This document shows positions 16,323 through 25,234 of a stretch of DNA of 64,000 nt, one piece after another. Both the position numbers and the translations under genes were made by a program. A model generated the notes under the pieces. That model ran no database searches. It was not told the DNA's origin and was given only the letters and a program-made list of their open reading frames with translations. The first letter of the stretch is position 1, and every line of letters starts with the position of its first letter. This stretch comes from PNON01 sp963757065 (lineage in GTDB: Bacteria > Chloroflexota > Anaerolineae > Anaerolineales > Anaerolineaceae): positions 132,139 through 196,138 of the forward strand of contig CAVWQC010000003.1 of assembly GCA_963757065.1 (NCBI GenBank), written 5' to 3'.

Positions 16323-18833
16323 CTACGAAGAAATTGGATCTTCCACCTTTGCTGGGGTTTCCTTCACTTCCTTATGCTTTGTTTTCGCTTTATGTTCTTC
16401 AGGCGAGTGGAAGGTCAGTTCACCTTTCTCTTCATCCACATCGACGATCACTTTGTCACCCGATTCATGTCTCTTTTCAAGCAAATGGATGGAAAGAGGA
16501 CTCTCGACAAATTTTTGCAGCGTTCGGCGTAATGGCCGGGCGCCGAAGTTGGAATCATATCCGGTCTTAGCCAGCCATTCTGTAGCGGCTTTGGTCAACT
16601 CGACATTCAACCCGTGTTCGAGCAATCGCCCTTGAATTTCTTTCATTTGCAGCGCAACGATTTTCTCCATTTGTTCCAGTGTCAATGGCGAGAACATGAT
16701 CACTTCATCGATGCGGTTTAGGAACTCTGGTCTAAAAGTACCTTTCAGTGCCTTTTCGATCTTTTCCTCAGCATCCCGTTCCTCGTCTGATACTTTCTTT
16801 TGCAAAAATCCCAGGCTGCCGCCTCTGCGAACGAATTCAGTTCCCAGGTTGCTGGTCATGATCAGGACTGTGTTTCGGAAATCCACGGTTCTACCCTGCC
16901 CGTCAGTCAACCGGCCGTCATCAAGGATCTGTAAAAGCGAATTCCAGACTTCCGGGTGCGCTTTTTCGACTTCATCAAAGAGAATGACCCGGTAAGGGCG
17001 CCTTCTTACTGCTTCTGTGAGTTGGCCGCCTTCTTCATAACCAACATAGCCGGGAGGTGCGCCGAATAGACGGGATACAGAGTGTTGTTCCCGGTATTCA
17101 CTCATATCGATCCGCACCATGGATTCTTCGTCATCGAACATAAATTCAGCGAGGGCTCTGGCAAGCTCTGTTTTGCCTACCCCGGACGGCCCAATGAAAA
17201 TAAACGAACCGATCGGCCGACGCGGGTCTGCCATGCCGGAACGTGCCCGGCGAATGGCATCCGCAACTGCATGAATGGCTTCTTCCTGACCAATGATCCG
17301 CTCTGATAACCGTTCTTCCATGTGAAGCAATTTTTGTGCTTCTGTTTCCATCATCTGTGAAACCGGAATTCCAGTCCACTGGTGGATAACTTCAGCGATA
17401 TCGTTTACATCCACGACTTCATCCAGCTTGTGTTCTGCTTCCCATACATCACGTTTTTCTTTAAACTCACCTTCCAACTTAAGTCGATCTGCTTTTTTAC
17501 GGGCAGCTCTTTCATAATCGCGTTCCTGTCCGGCCTGTTCTTCTTCAACTTTCAATTTATCGAGTTCTGTTTTTATCTCTTTCAGCTCCGGCGGTAGAGA
17601 ATATAAAGCTACGCGCAATTTGGCAGCTGCCTCATCCATCAGATCGATCGCTTTATCAGGCAAGTGACGGTCGGTCACATACCGGAAAGATAAGCGGACA
17701 GCTTCTTCCAGCGCTTTGTCCAAAAAATGTACTTTATGGTGGGCTTCGTATTTGTCCCGCAAACCCATCAACATTTTAATCGTATCTTCCACTGACGGTT
17801 CATCGACAAATACAGGTGCGAAACGCCGTTCAAGGGCTGCATCTTTTTCAATATGCTTATGGTATTCATCCAAAGTGGTAGCACCCACACATTGCAATTC
17901 GCCTCTAGCCAGGGCTGGTTTTAACATGTTACTCGCATCCATGGCACCTTGTGCAGCTCCTGCACCGACCACGGTGTGCAATTCATCGATGAACAGGATG
18001 ATCTCACCTTCAGACTTCTGGATCTCTTCGATCGCAGCTTTCAAGCGCTCTTCAAATTCACCACGGAAACGTGATCCCGCGATCATGGCTCCAAGGTCCA
18101 GGGAGACAACCCGCTTTCCCTGTAATATTTCGGGAACATCATTGGCAGCTATTTTCTGCGCCAACCCTTCCACGATGGCTGTCTTACCCACACCAGCTTC
18201 ACCGATGAGTACCGGGTTATTTTTGGTCCTGCGTGAGAGTATCTGCATCACCCGTTTGATCTCATTATCACGACCAATCACCGGGTCAAGTTTGCCTTCA
18301 CGGGATGCCTGGGTGAGATCACGTGAATATTTTTCAAGCGTTCTATATCTTGTCTCTGCCTGCGGATCAGTTACCCGCTGGCCACCACGCATCTGCATGA
18401 CTGAATCATACACACGGTCGCGTGTTAACCCCGATTCTTCAAGGATGCGGGATGCAACCGTATTCTTTTCTCCCAGAATTGCAAGAAAAATATGTTCAGT
18501 GGAGATATATTCGTCTTTAAGTTTATTGGCTTCTTCATTGGCGACATCAATGATCCTTTTTACCCGGGGAGTAATAAAGATCTGTCCTGCACCGCTTCCG
18601 AATATGTTTGCTTTGGGTGTATTCTTTAAGACATGGTCCAGCCTATCTGTCAGGTTAAGGGCATCCACCTTCAGCATTTCCAATATTTGGGTGACCACAC
18701 CTTGAGGCTGTTCGATCAGCGCAAGAAGAATATGTTCCGTGTCGATCTGGTTGTGCCCATATCTTTGGATCAATTCAGCAGCTCGTTGAGCTGCTTCCTG
18801 TGCTCTCTCTGTAAATCTATCAAATCTCATCAT
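16323..18833 (-). CDS. clpC: ATP-dependent Clp protease ATPase subunit ClpC
   Basis: AAA+ unfoldase that feeds proteins to ClpP. It has 836 aa with the full ClpC layout: double Clp N-repeat (1-145), first AAA module with Walker A GEAGVGKT (211-218) and Walker B ILFIDELHT, a UVR-type middle region (EEEQAGQERDYERAARKKAD, about 420-440), and a second AAA module with GPSGVGKTELARALAE and VILFDEVEKAHPEV. The UVR-containing middle domain separates it from ClpB. The C-terminus is Lys-rich. It has its own terminator at 16264-16301. Upstream lies a divergent GNAT gene with a palindrome in between (18951-18968). Confidence 0.93.
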   Translation of the reverse strand: MMRFDRFTERAQEAAQRAAELIQRYGHNQIDTEHILLALIEQPQGVVTQILEMLKVDALNLTDRLDHVLKNTPKANIFGSGAGQIFITPRVKRIIDVANEEANKLKDEYISTEHIFLAILGEKNTVASRILEESGLTRDRVYDSVMQMRGGQRVTDPQAETRYRTLEKYSRDLTQASREGKLDPVIGRDNEIKRVMQILSRRTKNNPVLIGEAGVGKTAIVEGLAQKIAANDVPEILQGKRVVSLDLGAMIAGSRFRGEFEERLKAAIEEIQKSEGEIILFIDELHTVVGAGAAQGAMDASNMLKPALARGELQCVGATTLDEYHKHIEKDAALERRFAPVFVDEPSVEDTIKMLMGLRDKYEAHHKVHFLDKALEEAVRLSFRYVTDRHLPDKAIDLMDEAAAKLRVALYSLPPELKEIKTELDKLKVEEEQAGQERDYERAARKKADRLKLEGEFKEKRDVWEAEHKLDEVVDVNDIAEVIHQWTGIPVSQMMETEAQKLLHMEERLSERIIGQEEAIHAVADAIRRARSGMADPRRPIGSFIFIGPSGVGKTELARALAEFMFDDEESMVRIDMSEYREQHSVSRLFGAPPGYVGYEEGGQLTEAVRRRPYRVILFDEVEKAHPEVWNSLLQILDDGRLTDGQGRTVDFRNTVLIMTSNLGTEFVRRGGSLGFLQKKVSDEERDAEEKIEKALKGTFRPEFLNRIDEVIMFSPLTLEQMEKIVALQMKEIQGRLLEHGLNVELTKAATEWLAKTGYDSNFGARPLRRTLQKFVESPLSIHLLEKRHESGDKVIVDVDEEKGELTFHSPEEHKAKTKHKEVKETPAKVEDPISS

Positions 18834-18950
18834 AGGATTTCTGTCCTTTTATATGCGTTGCTGTATCAGGATTATAACATCCGCAATCTATTAAATTTAT
18901 CAGAGATGTATTAGATTTATGTTGGATATAAGATAATTTTATACCAATTT

Positions 18951-18968
18951 GCATTATGCACATAATGC
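18951..18968. promoter_or_regulatory. palindromic operator-like site
   Basis: GCATTATG-CA-CATAATGC has perfect 8-base arms around a 2-base centre. It lies in the divergent gap between clpC and the GNAT gene, 27 bases upstream of a TATAAT (18995-19000). It is not a CIRCE element and I cannot name the regulator. Confidence 0.5.
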
Positions 18969-19011
18969 GTGTAATACAATCATCCTGTCTGATATATAAT
19001 TGTTGCTACGT

Positions 19012-20022
19012 ATGACTCCCTCTGATCTGTTAAGCATTTATTCATCTGATTCGCATATCCGCCCGGTTGACATTCGTAAAGACCTCGACGATATTGCAAA
19101 CTTGATCGATCTGTGTTTTTCTGAAACCATGGATGAGGATGGGAGGGCATATTTGCGTCAGCTTCGAAAATCTGCCGAAGAAGCCAAAAGGCTGGGATGG
19201 GCAGTTGGATTGGTTGAAGAGAATATAATTCCAATATCCGGATTTGTTTGGGTCGAAAATGATCGGATCATAGGGAACTTGACCTTGATCCCAATGCAAA
19301 AGCAGGATAAACCAATTCACCTTGTGGCAAATGTCGCTGTCTTACCCGAATATCGTCGGGCTGGAATCGGGAAAAAACTGACGCAAGCAGCCATAGATTA
19401 TGTTCAGGATAAGAAAAGTGGGTCAATTTGGCTGCAGGTAAGGGATGATAATATAGCTGCAGAACAGCTCTACAGAAATCTGGGTTTTGTCGAACGGGCA
19501 CGACGGACGACATGGCATAGCTATACGGGTGATCCAAAACCTGCAGTGATCCCCGGTTATGATATCACTTCCTGTTGGCCTGTAGATTGGCAGAAAGAAA
19601 TTCAATTTCTCGAAAATATCTACCCGCCAATAGTACAATGGAATCTTCCCGTAAATTTCTTGAAATTCAAACCGACATTCCTGTCACAGGTCGCAAAAGT
19701 GCTTTTGGGTGAGTCTTATCGAAATTGGGCTCTCAGGAAAAACGGAGAATTAATCGGAGTTCTGATCTGGGAAGAAGCACGAACCTGGGCTGATAATTTA
19801 TGGGTTGGATGCAAGCCTGAATATAAAGAAACCGTCTTGAATATCCTTTTACCGCATGCAATGAGCATTTTAAACCGGAAACAACCTCAAGCATTAAATT
19901 ATCCCGCCGGAGAAGTTGAACAAGTCTTATCCCGCTATGGTTTTCAAAAACATATCACCTTGATCTGGATGGAGTTGGTAGAATCGAAACAAAATAATTC
20001 TCATATACTCGCAAGTATATGA
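19012..20022 (+). CDS. tandem GNAT acetyltransferase-like protein
   Basis: A 336-aa protein with two GNAT folds. The first has the acetyl-CoA loop (VANVAVLPEYRRAGIGKKL, about 105-123) and the IWLQVRDDNIAAEQLYRNLGF motif (about 139-159). The second (about 185-325) is degenerate and lacks the Q/RxxGxG loop. This recalls MshD-like double-GNAT proteins, but the substrate cannot be named. The ATG at 19012 is preferred over TTG 19000. TATAAT at 18995-19000 leaves only about 4 transcribed bases before the ATG, so it may be near-leaderless. An 8-bp inverted repeat (20002-20021) covers its 3' end and stop. Confidence 0.82.
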   Translation: MTPSDLLSIYSSDSHIRPVDIRKDLDDIANLIDLCFSETMDEDGRAYLRQLRKSAEEAKRLGWAVGLVEENIIPISGFVWVENDRIIGNLTLIPMQKQDKPIHLVANVAVLPEYRRAGIGKKLTQAAIDYVQDKKSGSIWLQVRDDNIAAEQLYRNLGFVERARRTTWHSYTGDPKPAVIPGYDITSCWPVDWQKEIQFLENIYPPIVQWNLPVNFLKFKPTFLSQVAKVLLGESYRNWALRKNGELIGVLIWEEARTWADNLWVGCKPEYKETVLNILLPHAMSILNRKQPQALNYPAGEVEQVLSRYGFQKHITLIWMELVESKQNNSHILASI

Positions 20023-20040
20023 AATGACACCTTAAGAAAA

Positions 20041-20080
20041 AACCGGATCCAGAATGTTTTCTGGTCCGGTTATTTTTTTC
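20041..20080. terminator. bidirectional rho-independent terminator
   Basis: AACCGGATCCAGAA (20041-20054) pairs with TTCTGGTCCGGTT (20059-20071) with one bulge and is followed by a T run. On the other strand the stem also ends in T. It serves both the GNAT gene and the converging small gene. Confidence 0.82.
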
Positions 20081-20095
20081 TAATACTTTATCAAT

Positions 20096-20293
20096 TTACT
20101 TCTTGTCTGCGTCTTTGATCAACAACCTGGTAAGATCCAGAAATTCAACCCATTCTTCTTTAAAGAAATGCAGGGTCACGTTATTTAGTTCGAGGTGGTA
20201 GGTGGTTTCACCATCTGCTTCTTCTGCCATCCATGCCAGGTAGTTTTCGGTTTCTACCATAGTGTTTGTTTTCGGGTCGTGATTTTCAGCCAT
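20096..20293 (-). CDS. small hypothetical protein
   Basis: A 65-aa acidic protein of unknown function. It has the look of a beta-sheet-plus-helix fold (ENYLAWMAEEADGETTYHLELNN, then VTLHFFKEEWVEFLDLTRLLI). A clear AAAGGAG lies 7 bases before the ATG, which supports real translation. It stands alone between a shared terminator and a 235-base AT-rich gap. Confidence 0.6.
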   Translation of the reverse strand: MAENHDPKTNTMVETENYLAWMAEEADGETTYHLELNNVTLHFFKEEWVEFLDLTRLLIKDADKK

Positions 20294-20528
20294 TATTAGC
20301 TCCTTTAATATTAGTTAACCTCATTATCCCACAGTTCTGAAGAATTGGACTAGAAATCACTCTTCATCAAGGATTTTATATCAAATCACCGGTCCAATTT
20401 TCATTATTCTGAATAAACTTATAGATTATTAGAGATCGGGATTACCATGTTAATATTTGAAAGTACAAATATTCACTTACCTTTTTTGGAAGACAATTTT
20501 TCCACGCTTATATAAAGCCTCCCATATT

Positions 20529-20813
20529 CTACAAAGCCATAATACCAGATGGCGATTGTGGCCCTGGGGTCTCTTCCTCCTCCAGTCCTTTCCACGGGTC
20601 CAGATCGAAAAGTTTTCGCACTGTATATCGCAGGAATAATTTCAAGGTGGCTACAACCGGTGAAGCCAAAACAATACCTATGAAGCCGATCAGATTGGCG
20701 AGGATGAGAGCAGCTACCAACACAGCAGCAGGATGGATCTTTAATGCCCTAGCCAGGATGCGGGTGGCTACAAGATTATCCAGCAGAATATCGGTAAGTA
20801 ATGAGAACTCCAA
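20529..20813 (-). CDS. AI-2E family transporter, C-terminal piece (frameshifted)
   Basis: This frame holds the end of the AI-2E/PerM-type permease: DILLDNLVATRILARALKIHP (the family's conserved motif after helix 6), then ALILANLIGFIGIVLASPVVATL and the C-terminal cytoplasmic segment. It continues the protein of 20776-21705 after one indel near 20790. Confidence 0.8.
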   Translation of the reverse strand: MEFSLLTDILLDNLVATRILARALKIHPAAVLVAALILANLIGFIGIVLASPVVATLKLFLRYTVRKLFDLDPWKGLEEEETPGPQSPSGIMAL

Positions 20814-21705
20814 TCACAATGATGGTATAGATCAATGGATTAATACCGAAAGGATGGCTGCTTTGGAAATAGCTGACCAAACCAAATGTCGTCCAGGCTA
20901 TTCCGGGACCGACATATGGGACAAAACGTGCAAACCCCGCCAATAATGCCAATCCCAATGTATATCGAACACCCAGAATGGATAACAAAATCGTATATAC
21001 GAGAAATGTCAGCATGATAATTAAGAACTGTCCGCGAACGAATGCATTCCAGATTCGTCCAAGTTCAGCAGACATGCGCCGTAAATCCGCTGTAATTCCC
21101 GGTAGATTAATGTTAAAAAATCTTCCCGATATACCGCCCGATTCGACCAGGATAAAGTAGGATACCAGCAAGACAAAGAACAGCCAGCCGATTACCTCGG
21201 CTGCCCCTCCGGCGATCAATCCAACCAGGGAACCCATTTTACCCAGCAGTGGCTGGATTGCATTGAGGATTTGGTTTCCGATATTACTCAACCCGTATTG
21301 CGAAAGATCGATCTTAAGCGTCCCGATCTCTATGACTTTGGTCGATATGGAATTTAAAAAGTCAGGAAGTAATACCAGCGACTTTTCAATAAACGAAATC
21401 AAACTCTGGATCTGTTGTGCCAATGCCACTCCACCCCAGGTTAATAAACCGACCAGGATCAATATCAATATCAGGTAAAGCAGGGTGACAGTAACTTGCC
21501 ATTTAAGTTTCAATTTGCGAGAAAGCCTGGCCGCTACAGGGTAAATAAGATATGCAAGGATAAAAGTGATCAGCAATGGCCCGATGATATTCCTGAAGCG
21601 CATCACCAACCCGATTAGAATAGCAGCCAGGGTAAGGGAAACGACCAGCTTGGTTCCCGACGGCCACCGGGGTGAGAGCGATTCATTGTTCAAAGGTTCA
21701 TTCAT
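20776..21705 (-). CDS. AI-2E family transporter, N-terminal piece
   Basis: Multi-pass membrane protein of the AI-2 exporter (PerM/TqsA) family, once rejoined with the next frame about 390 aa. Helices lie at about 20-60 and 70-100, followed by a cytoplasmic or periplasmic loop (100-165). Further helices are at about 165-195 and 225-300, including the FARFVPYVGPGIAWTTFGLV motif typical of the family. The last 8 residues (ITYRYSAG) are out of frame. Members export AI-2 or act as Na+/H+-type transporters; which applies here is unknown. Confidence 0.83.
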   Translation of the reverse strand: MNEPLNNESLSPRWPSGTKLVVSLTLAAILIGLVMRFRNIIGPLLITFILAYLIYPVAARLSRKLKLKWQVTVTLLYLILILILVGLLTWGGVALAQQIQSLISFIEKSLVLLPDFLNSISTKVIEIGTLKIDLSQYGLSNIGNQILNAIQPLLGKMGSLVGLIAGGAAEVIGWLFFVLLVSYFILVESGGISGRFFNINLPGITADLRRMSAELGRIWNAFVRGQFLIIMLTFLVYTILLSILGVRYTLGLALLAGFARFVPYVGPGIAWTTFGLVSYFQSSHPFGINPLIYTIIVIGVLITYRYSAG

Positions 21706-21735
21706 TTTTTAGAGATCCATTCCAAAATATACGCA

Positions 21736-21779
21736 ATTGAAGCTATGTGTTAAATTGCCGGGCTCCACATAGCTTCAAT
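21736..21779 (-). terminator. inverted repeat, probable terminator after the FHA gene
   Basis: ATTGAAGCTATGTG (21736-21749) and CACATAGCTTCAAT (21766-21779) are perfect 14-base arms with a 16-base loop. It lies just beyond the FHA gene stop. The T-tail is weak, so it may be an RNA-stabilising hairpin. Confidence 0.6.
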
Positions 21780-21793
21780 GAATTTAAGTAAGT

Positions 21794-22381
21794 TTATTGG
21801 CAGTTTGGTATGAAAGGCAATTCACACCACAGGAAATTGGCATCAATATACCATACCACACCAATGCATACGCAAATAATTAGTAAAATTGCGACTAAAA
21901 TCAGGATGAGGGTTAATCTGGGCAACGATTTCTTGGGTTGGACAGGCTGTCTGGGCGAACTTGTGATGAATGGTTCAGGGACCGGTTCAGCATAAACAGG
22001 AGCTGTCGTTTTCCTGGGTTTGGGAGGTGGAGGAGTATTCACAGGTGCGACCATCGTTGCATCTGGATCAAATGCCGGTTGACGGTCAAAAACAAGGGAA
22101 ATGTGTTCTCCAAGATTAATGATCTCCCCAGCTTGTAATATATGAGGACCCATCAGACGCTGTCCGTTGATGATCGTGCCATTCGTCGAACCAAGATCTT
22201 CGAATACATAACCTTCCGGTTGGAGTTTAATGGTCGCATGATGCCGGGAGACTTCAGCATCGTTGATCAAAATATCACTATTAGGATCGCGCCCAATAAT
22301 GATATCCTGTTTCATAATAGGATAAACTTTTCCGGGATTGGGACCAGATCTTACAACCAGTTGAAAACTTTGTCCTGCCAT
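21794..22381 (-). CDS. FHA-domain protein with C-terminal membrane anchor
   Basis: A 195-aa protein. The N-terminal FHA domain (about 8-95) shows IGRDPNSDILIND, VSRHHATI and GSTNGTIINGQRL, the phosphothreonine-binding loops. A Pro-rich linker (about 110-150) follows, then one transmembrane helix (about 153-176) and a short outer tail with Cys residues. FHA domains read Ser/Thr phosphorylation, so a Hanks-type kinase partner is expected, but none lies in this window. GAGGAGG before the ATG is a strong ribosome-binding site. Confidence 0.85.
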   Translation of the reverse strand: MAGQSFQLVVRSGPNPGKVYPIMKQDIIIGRDPNSDILINDAEVSRHHATIKLQPEGYVFEDLGSTNGTIINGQRLMGPHILQAGEIINLGEHISLVFDRQPAFDPDATMVAPVNTPPPPKPRKTTAPVYAEPVPEPFITSSPRQPVQPKKSLPRLTLILILVAILLIICVCIGVVWYIDANFLWCELPFIPNCQ

Positions 22382-22465
22382 ATTTTCCTCCTCATTTCAT
22401 CATTAAACAAAGTGTACTGATTTTTTGAAGGCTGTCAATCACTAGCTTATTAATATTACTGATTT

Positions 22466-22755
22466 CTAGGTTTGAAACTCTACTCCATCAAATAGATCAT
22501 GTAAGTGGGTGTTCTTTCGCGGATCCGGATAGGCTTGCATGAACAATTCATTCACCTGGAAAGTTTTTCTTAACCACGCTTGAACACCAGTTCCTACTTT
22601 TGCTCCTCCCTGGCTGACATGGCAGGCGGCTGCTCTATCCCTAATTTCTCTAACCGGTTGGTAATTGATGCTGGCATGCACCGGGAAATTTTCATTAGCA
22701 ATAGAAACTAGGTCAATGTCTCTATTTGAACCAAACTTTCTCGGATTTTTTCCAG
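22466..22755 (-). CDS. PIG-L deacetylase, C-terminal piece in second frame
   Basis: Continues the deacetylase after an indel in an A6 homopolymer near 22750. FGSNRDIDLVSIANENFPVH, the RINYxP-type segment (SINYQPVREIRDRAAACHVSQGG) and the family's closing LFMQAYPDPR are all well preserved. The frame stays open further upstream, but that part is antisense-like noise. Confidence 0.75.
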
Positions 22756-23339
22756 ATAATCGCAATAACAATACTGCTGACTTTAGATACGCTCGTGGAA
22801 TGGTATGAAAATAAAGTCTTTGCGGATGGTATGGCAATAAGCTCGTCCGGATCGACAAATCCAGGGTCAGATGCGAGTTTAAATGCCTCCACCGTTGCGA
22901 GTTGGATGGCAATGTGGTCCGGATGGTGGTAACCACCGATCGGATCAAATGTAAGAACCACCTGCGGTTTCAACTTTCGGATAAAAAGGGCAACTTTCTT
23001 CGCAACCTCGTCAATAGGCGCTGCTGCCAATGCTTGTGGGTGAGTGTTATCTATTGAACCTGGCATACCCGAATCCCGATAATCCAGGAAGTAAACATCT
23101 TTCAAACCCAGGACCTCTGCCGCACAACGCAGCTCCTCCTCACGGACTTCACCAATCGAGGAATGGCCTTTCATGAGTTCCGGGTCCATGCCGCCCACTT
23201 CTCCGCGGGTTGCACAGATCAGGTAAACATCGACACCTTTTTTGGCATAATAAGCAAGAGTTCCACCCATCCCGAATGTTTCATCATCCGGGTGAGCCAG
23301 GACGGAAAGGATGACTGGTTTTCTTGGCTGATCTACCAT
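22722..23339 (-). CDS. PIG-L/LmbE family deacetylase (frameshifted near C-terminus)
   Basis: Zinc-dependent N-deacetylase fold. The metal motif AHPDDE (about 15-20) is intact, RGEVGG follows near residue 45, and the third histidine sits in GGYHHPDHIAI (about 133-143). The substrate could be a GlcNAc-type glycolipid, bacillithiol or mycothiol precursor, or another acetylated amine; the sequence does not decide. The last 10 or so residues are out of frame. The gene lies 22 bases after the MoeZ-like gene and shares its direction. AAAGGT precedes the ATG. Confidence 0.87.
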   Translation of the reverse strand: MVDQPRKPVILSVLAHPDDETFGMGGTLAYYAKKGVDVYLICATRGEVGGMDPELMKGHSSIGEVREEELRCAAEVLGLKDVYFLDYRDSGMPGSIDNTHPQALAAAPIDEVAKKVALFIRKLKPQVVLTFDPIGGYHHPDHIAIQLATVEAFKLASDPGFVDPDELIAIPSAKTLFSYHSTSVSKVSSIVIAIIWKKSEKVWFK

Positions 23340-23360
23340 TAATTCTGACCTTTCTCTACA

Positions 23361-24530
23361 TTAATACTGAACCAGATTCTTATCAATTCGATCTGCCCAG
23401 GCATTAATGCCTCCGCGTAAGTTATATACATTTTTATACCCTGCTTTTCGTAATACTTCACCGGCTGTCACGGATCGAATTCCATTGCGACAGAAAACCA
23501 CAACATCTTGATTTGCCGGCAACTGGTCGAGGTGATCCTCCAGGTCTAGTAAAGGAATATCAACAGTATCAGCCAGTTTGGAAATTTCCCGTTCAAAATC
23601 TTCGCGTACATCTAAAAGAATCGGTTTGCGGTTTGCTGCTAATAATTGAACAAGGATTTCCGGCTCCACATCCCACTCTGTGTGTGCGATCCCGGTTTCA
23701 TCAAAAATCGTGGAATGGCACCAGGCTTCATAATCGATTAATTCATGAATTGTGGGAGCTTCGCCGCAGATCGGGCAGGCTGGCCGTTTTCTAATTTTTA
23801 CCGTCTCCACACTCATATCCAACGCATCGAACAAAAGAAGACGGCCGATCAAAGGATGCCCGATACCCGTGATCAATTTGATCGTTTCAGCAGCCTGGAT
23901 TGAGCCGATTATTCCCGGCAGTACCCCCATCACCCCGGCTGTCGAACAGGATGGAATGGCATCCGGTGGAGGTGGTTCTGGGAATAAGCAGCGATAACAT
24001 GGTCCATTTTCTGAGCCAAAAACACTGACCTGCCCCTCAAATCGGAAGATCGACCCATAGATATACAACCGGTGGGTCAATACAGCCAGGTCATTCAGCA
24101 AATATCGGGTGGGAATATTATCTGTCCCATCCACGATGATGTCGTATCCTTCAGAGATTTTCCGGGCATTGTCTGAGTTGAATAATACCGGTAATGGATT
24201 AACTTCGATCTCCGGATTTAGATCAGTCAGCCGTTTGGCAGCAGATACTGCTTTCAGTTCCCCTTCATGCTGCACATCGTGGATCACCTGGCGCTGCAGG
24301 TTGGATAGTTCCACCTTGTCGTAGTCAACCAACCCGATTTTTCCAACACCGGCAGCAGCTAAATACAACGCAACCGGGGAGCCCAAACCACCCAGCCCAA
24401 CGATCAATACAGAAGATGCTTTCAACTTCTGTTGACCGCGCATATTGATCTGTGGTAACAAAAGGTGCCGTGAATAGCGATTAAGTTCGCTTTGGGATAA
24501 AGGAGGTAGTTCCACTCTACCCTCCGGCAA
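23361..24530 (-). CDS. ThiF/MoeB adenylyltransferase fused to rhodanese (MoeZ-like)
   Basis: Activates the C-terminal Gly-Gly of ubiquitin-like sulfur carriers by adenylation and passes sulfur to them. Residues 1-265 form the E1-like domain with GLGGLGSP (45-52), LSNLQRQVIHD and the zinc CxxC pairs (CYRC, CPIC). Residues 285-389 form a rhodanese domain with catalytic Cys347 (VVFCRNGIRS). The start overlaps the upstream MoaD-like gene, whose product ends in GG, so enzyme and carrier are made together. Which cofactor is served (molybdopterin, thiamine, thiolated tRNA or another) is not shown. Confidence 0.9.
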   Translation of the reverse strand: MPEGRVELPPLSQSELNRYSRHLLLPQINMRGQQKLKASSVLIVGLGGLGSPVALYLAAAGVGKIGLVDYDKVELSNLQRQVIHDVQHEGELKAVSAAKRLTDLNPEIEVNPLPVLFNSDNARKISEGYDIIVDGTDNIPTRYLLNDLAVLTHRLYIYGSIFRFEGQVSVFGSENGPCYRCLFPEPPPPDAIPSCSTAGVMGVLPGIIGSIQAAETIKLITGIGHPLIGRLLLFDALDMSVETVKIRKRPACPICGEAPTIHELIDYEAWCHSTIFDETGIAHTEWDVEPEILVQLLAANRKPILLDVREDFEREISKLADTVDIPLLDLEDHLDQLPANQDVVVFCRNGIRSVTAGEVLRKAGYKNVYNLRGGINAWADRIDKNLVQY

Positions 24531-24789
24531 TGCTTGGAACCAGGGTGACTACATCCTCAGGGGTGAGTTTGGTATCAAGGACCCCATTCTGGGGAATTTC
24601 TTCACCATGGAGGAAAAGATGCACGAAAACATTCAGATTCCCTTTTTTATTGATCAGGTGCGGTTTCAATGAAGGATACTGAAGGGCTAGATCATCTATC
24701 ATCTCCCTTACAGTGACTCCCGAGAGTTTCAGAAGAGATTCACCTGCTGTGTAAGATTGTAAAGGCTGGGGAATTTTTAAGGTTGGCAT
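24517..24789 (-). CDS. MoaD/ThiS-like sulfur carrier protein
   Basis: A roughly 90-aa ubiquitin-fold protein ending in VPSIAGG, the diglycine tail that is adenylated and thiocarboxylated. It overlaps the MoeZ-like gene by 14 bases. The ATG at 24789 is preferred over 24804 by family length. TAAAAT on the minus strand ends 5 bases before it, again a leaderless layout. A second carrier gene lies upstream. Confidence 0.82.
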   Translation of the reverse strand: MPTLKIPQPLQSYTAGESLLKLSGVTVREMIDDLALQYPSLKPHLINKKGNLNVFVHLFLHGEEIPQNGVLDTKLTPEDVVTLVPSIAGG

Positions 24790-24865
24790 GATTAATTTTA
24801 TCATGGTAATTTCGAGGCTGTATCTTTCCTGAGTTCAATAATCATACAAGATGGCGTTTGAGAGA

Positions 24866-25135
24866 TTATCCACCTGAAGCAGTTGGAACGAATGTGATGC
24901 GGTCATCAGCATTCACAGGAGTATCCAATCCCTGACGAGTAAAAACTTCATCCTGATTGATATAGATCAAAACATTGGCTGAAAGGACACCCCAGTGGGT
25001 GTAAAAATGCGGCCGCAGATCTGGAAACTGTCTAAATATATTTTCCATTACTGCACCTACAGTACCACCCTCAACATCAACTTCTGTTTTCCAATCAGTG
25101 AAAGGTTGAAAATATGATGGGATTTTTACCTTCAT
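24866..25135 (-). CDS. second MoaD-like sulfur carrier protein
   Basis: A roughly 89-aa ubiquitin-fold protein (VKIPSYFQPFTDWKTEV, then GGTVGAVMENIFRQFPDLRPHF) ending in VPTASGG. It is clearly related to its neighbour at 24517-24789 in length, fold and diglycine end, but diverged. The start could be 25135 or 25144. Two carriers next to one activating enzyme suggests two acceptor pathways or a recent duplication. Confidence 0.8.
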   Translation of the reverse strand: MKVKIPSYFQPFTDWKTEVDVEGGTVGAVMENIFRQFPDLRPHFYTHWGVLSANVLIYINQDEVFTRQGLDTPVNADDRITFVPTASGG

Positions 25136-25199
25136 TTGGATCATACCAGTGATTAACTCCGTTCAATATCTAATTCTTATCCTAACAATTTGGGAATAT

Positions 25200-25234
25200 T
25201 TGTCAAGGTTTTTGATTATGGTTACAATTGACCT
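25200..25234 (+). promoter_or_regulatory. promoter of the nucleotidyltransferase fusion gene, leaderless type
   Basis: TTGTCA at 25200-25205 and TACAAT at 25223-25228 are separated by exactly 17 bases, each one mismatch from consensus. The ATG follows 6 bases after the -10 box and there is no Shine-Dalgarno. It is the clearest promoter of this architecture in the window. Confidence 0.65.

Noticed and set aside
17716..18705. Long open frame opposite clpC
   Set aside because: It is the antisense frame of a well-conserved AAA+ gene, has no ribosome-binding site and a Ser/Arg-rich low-quality translation.
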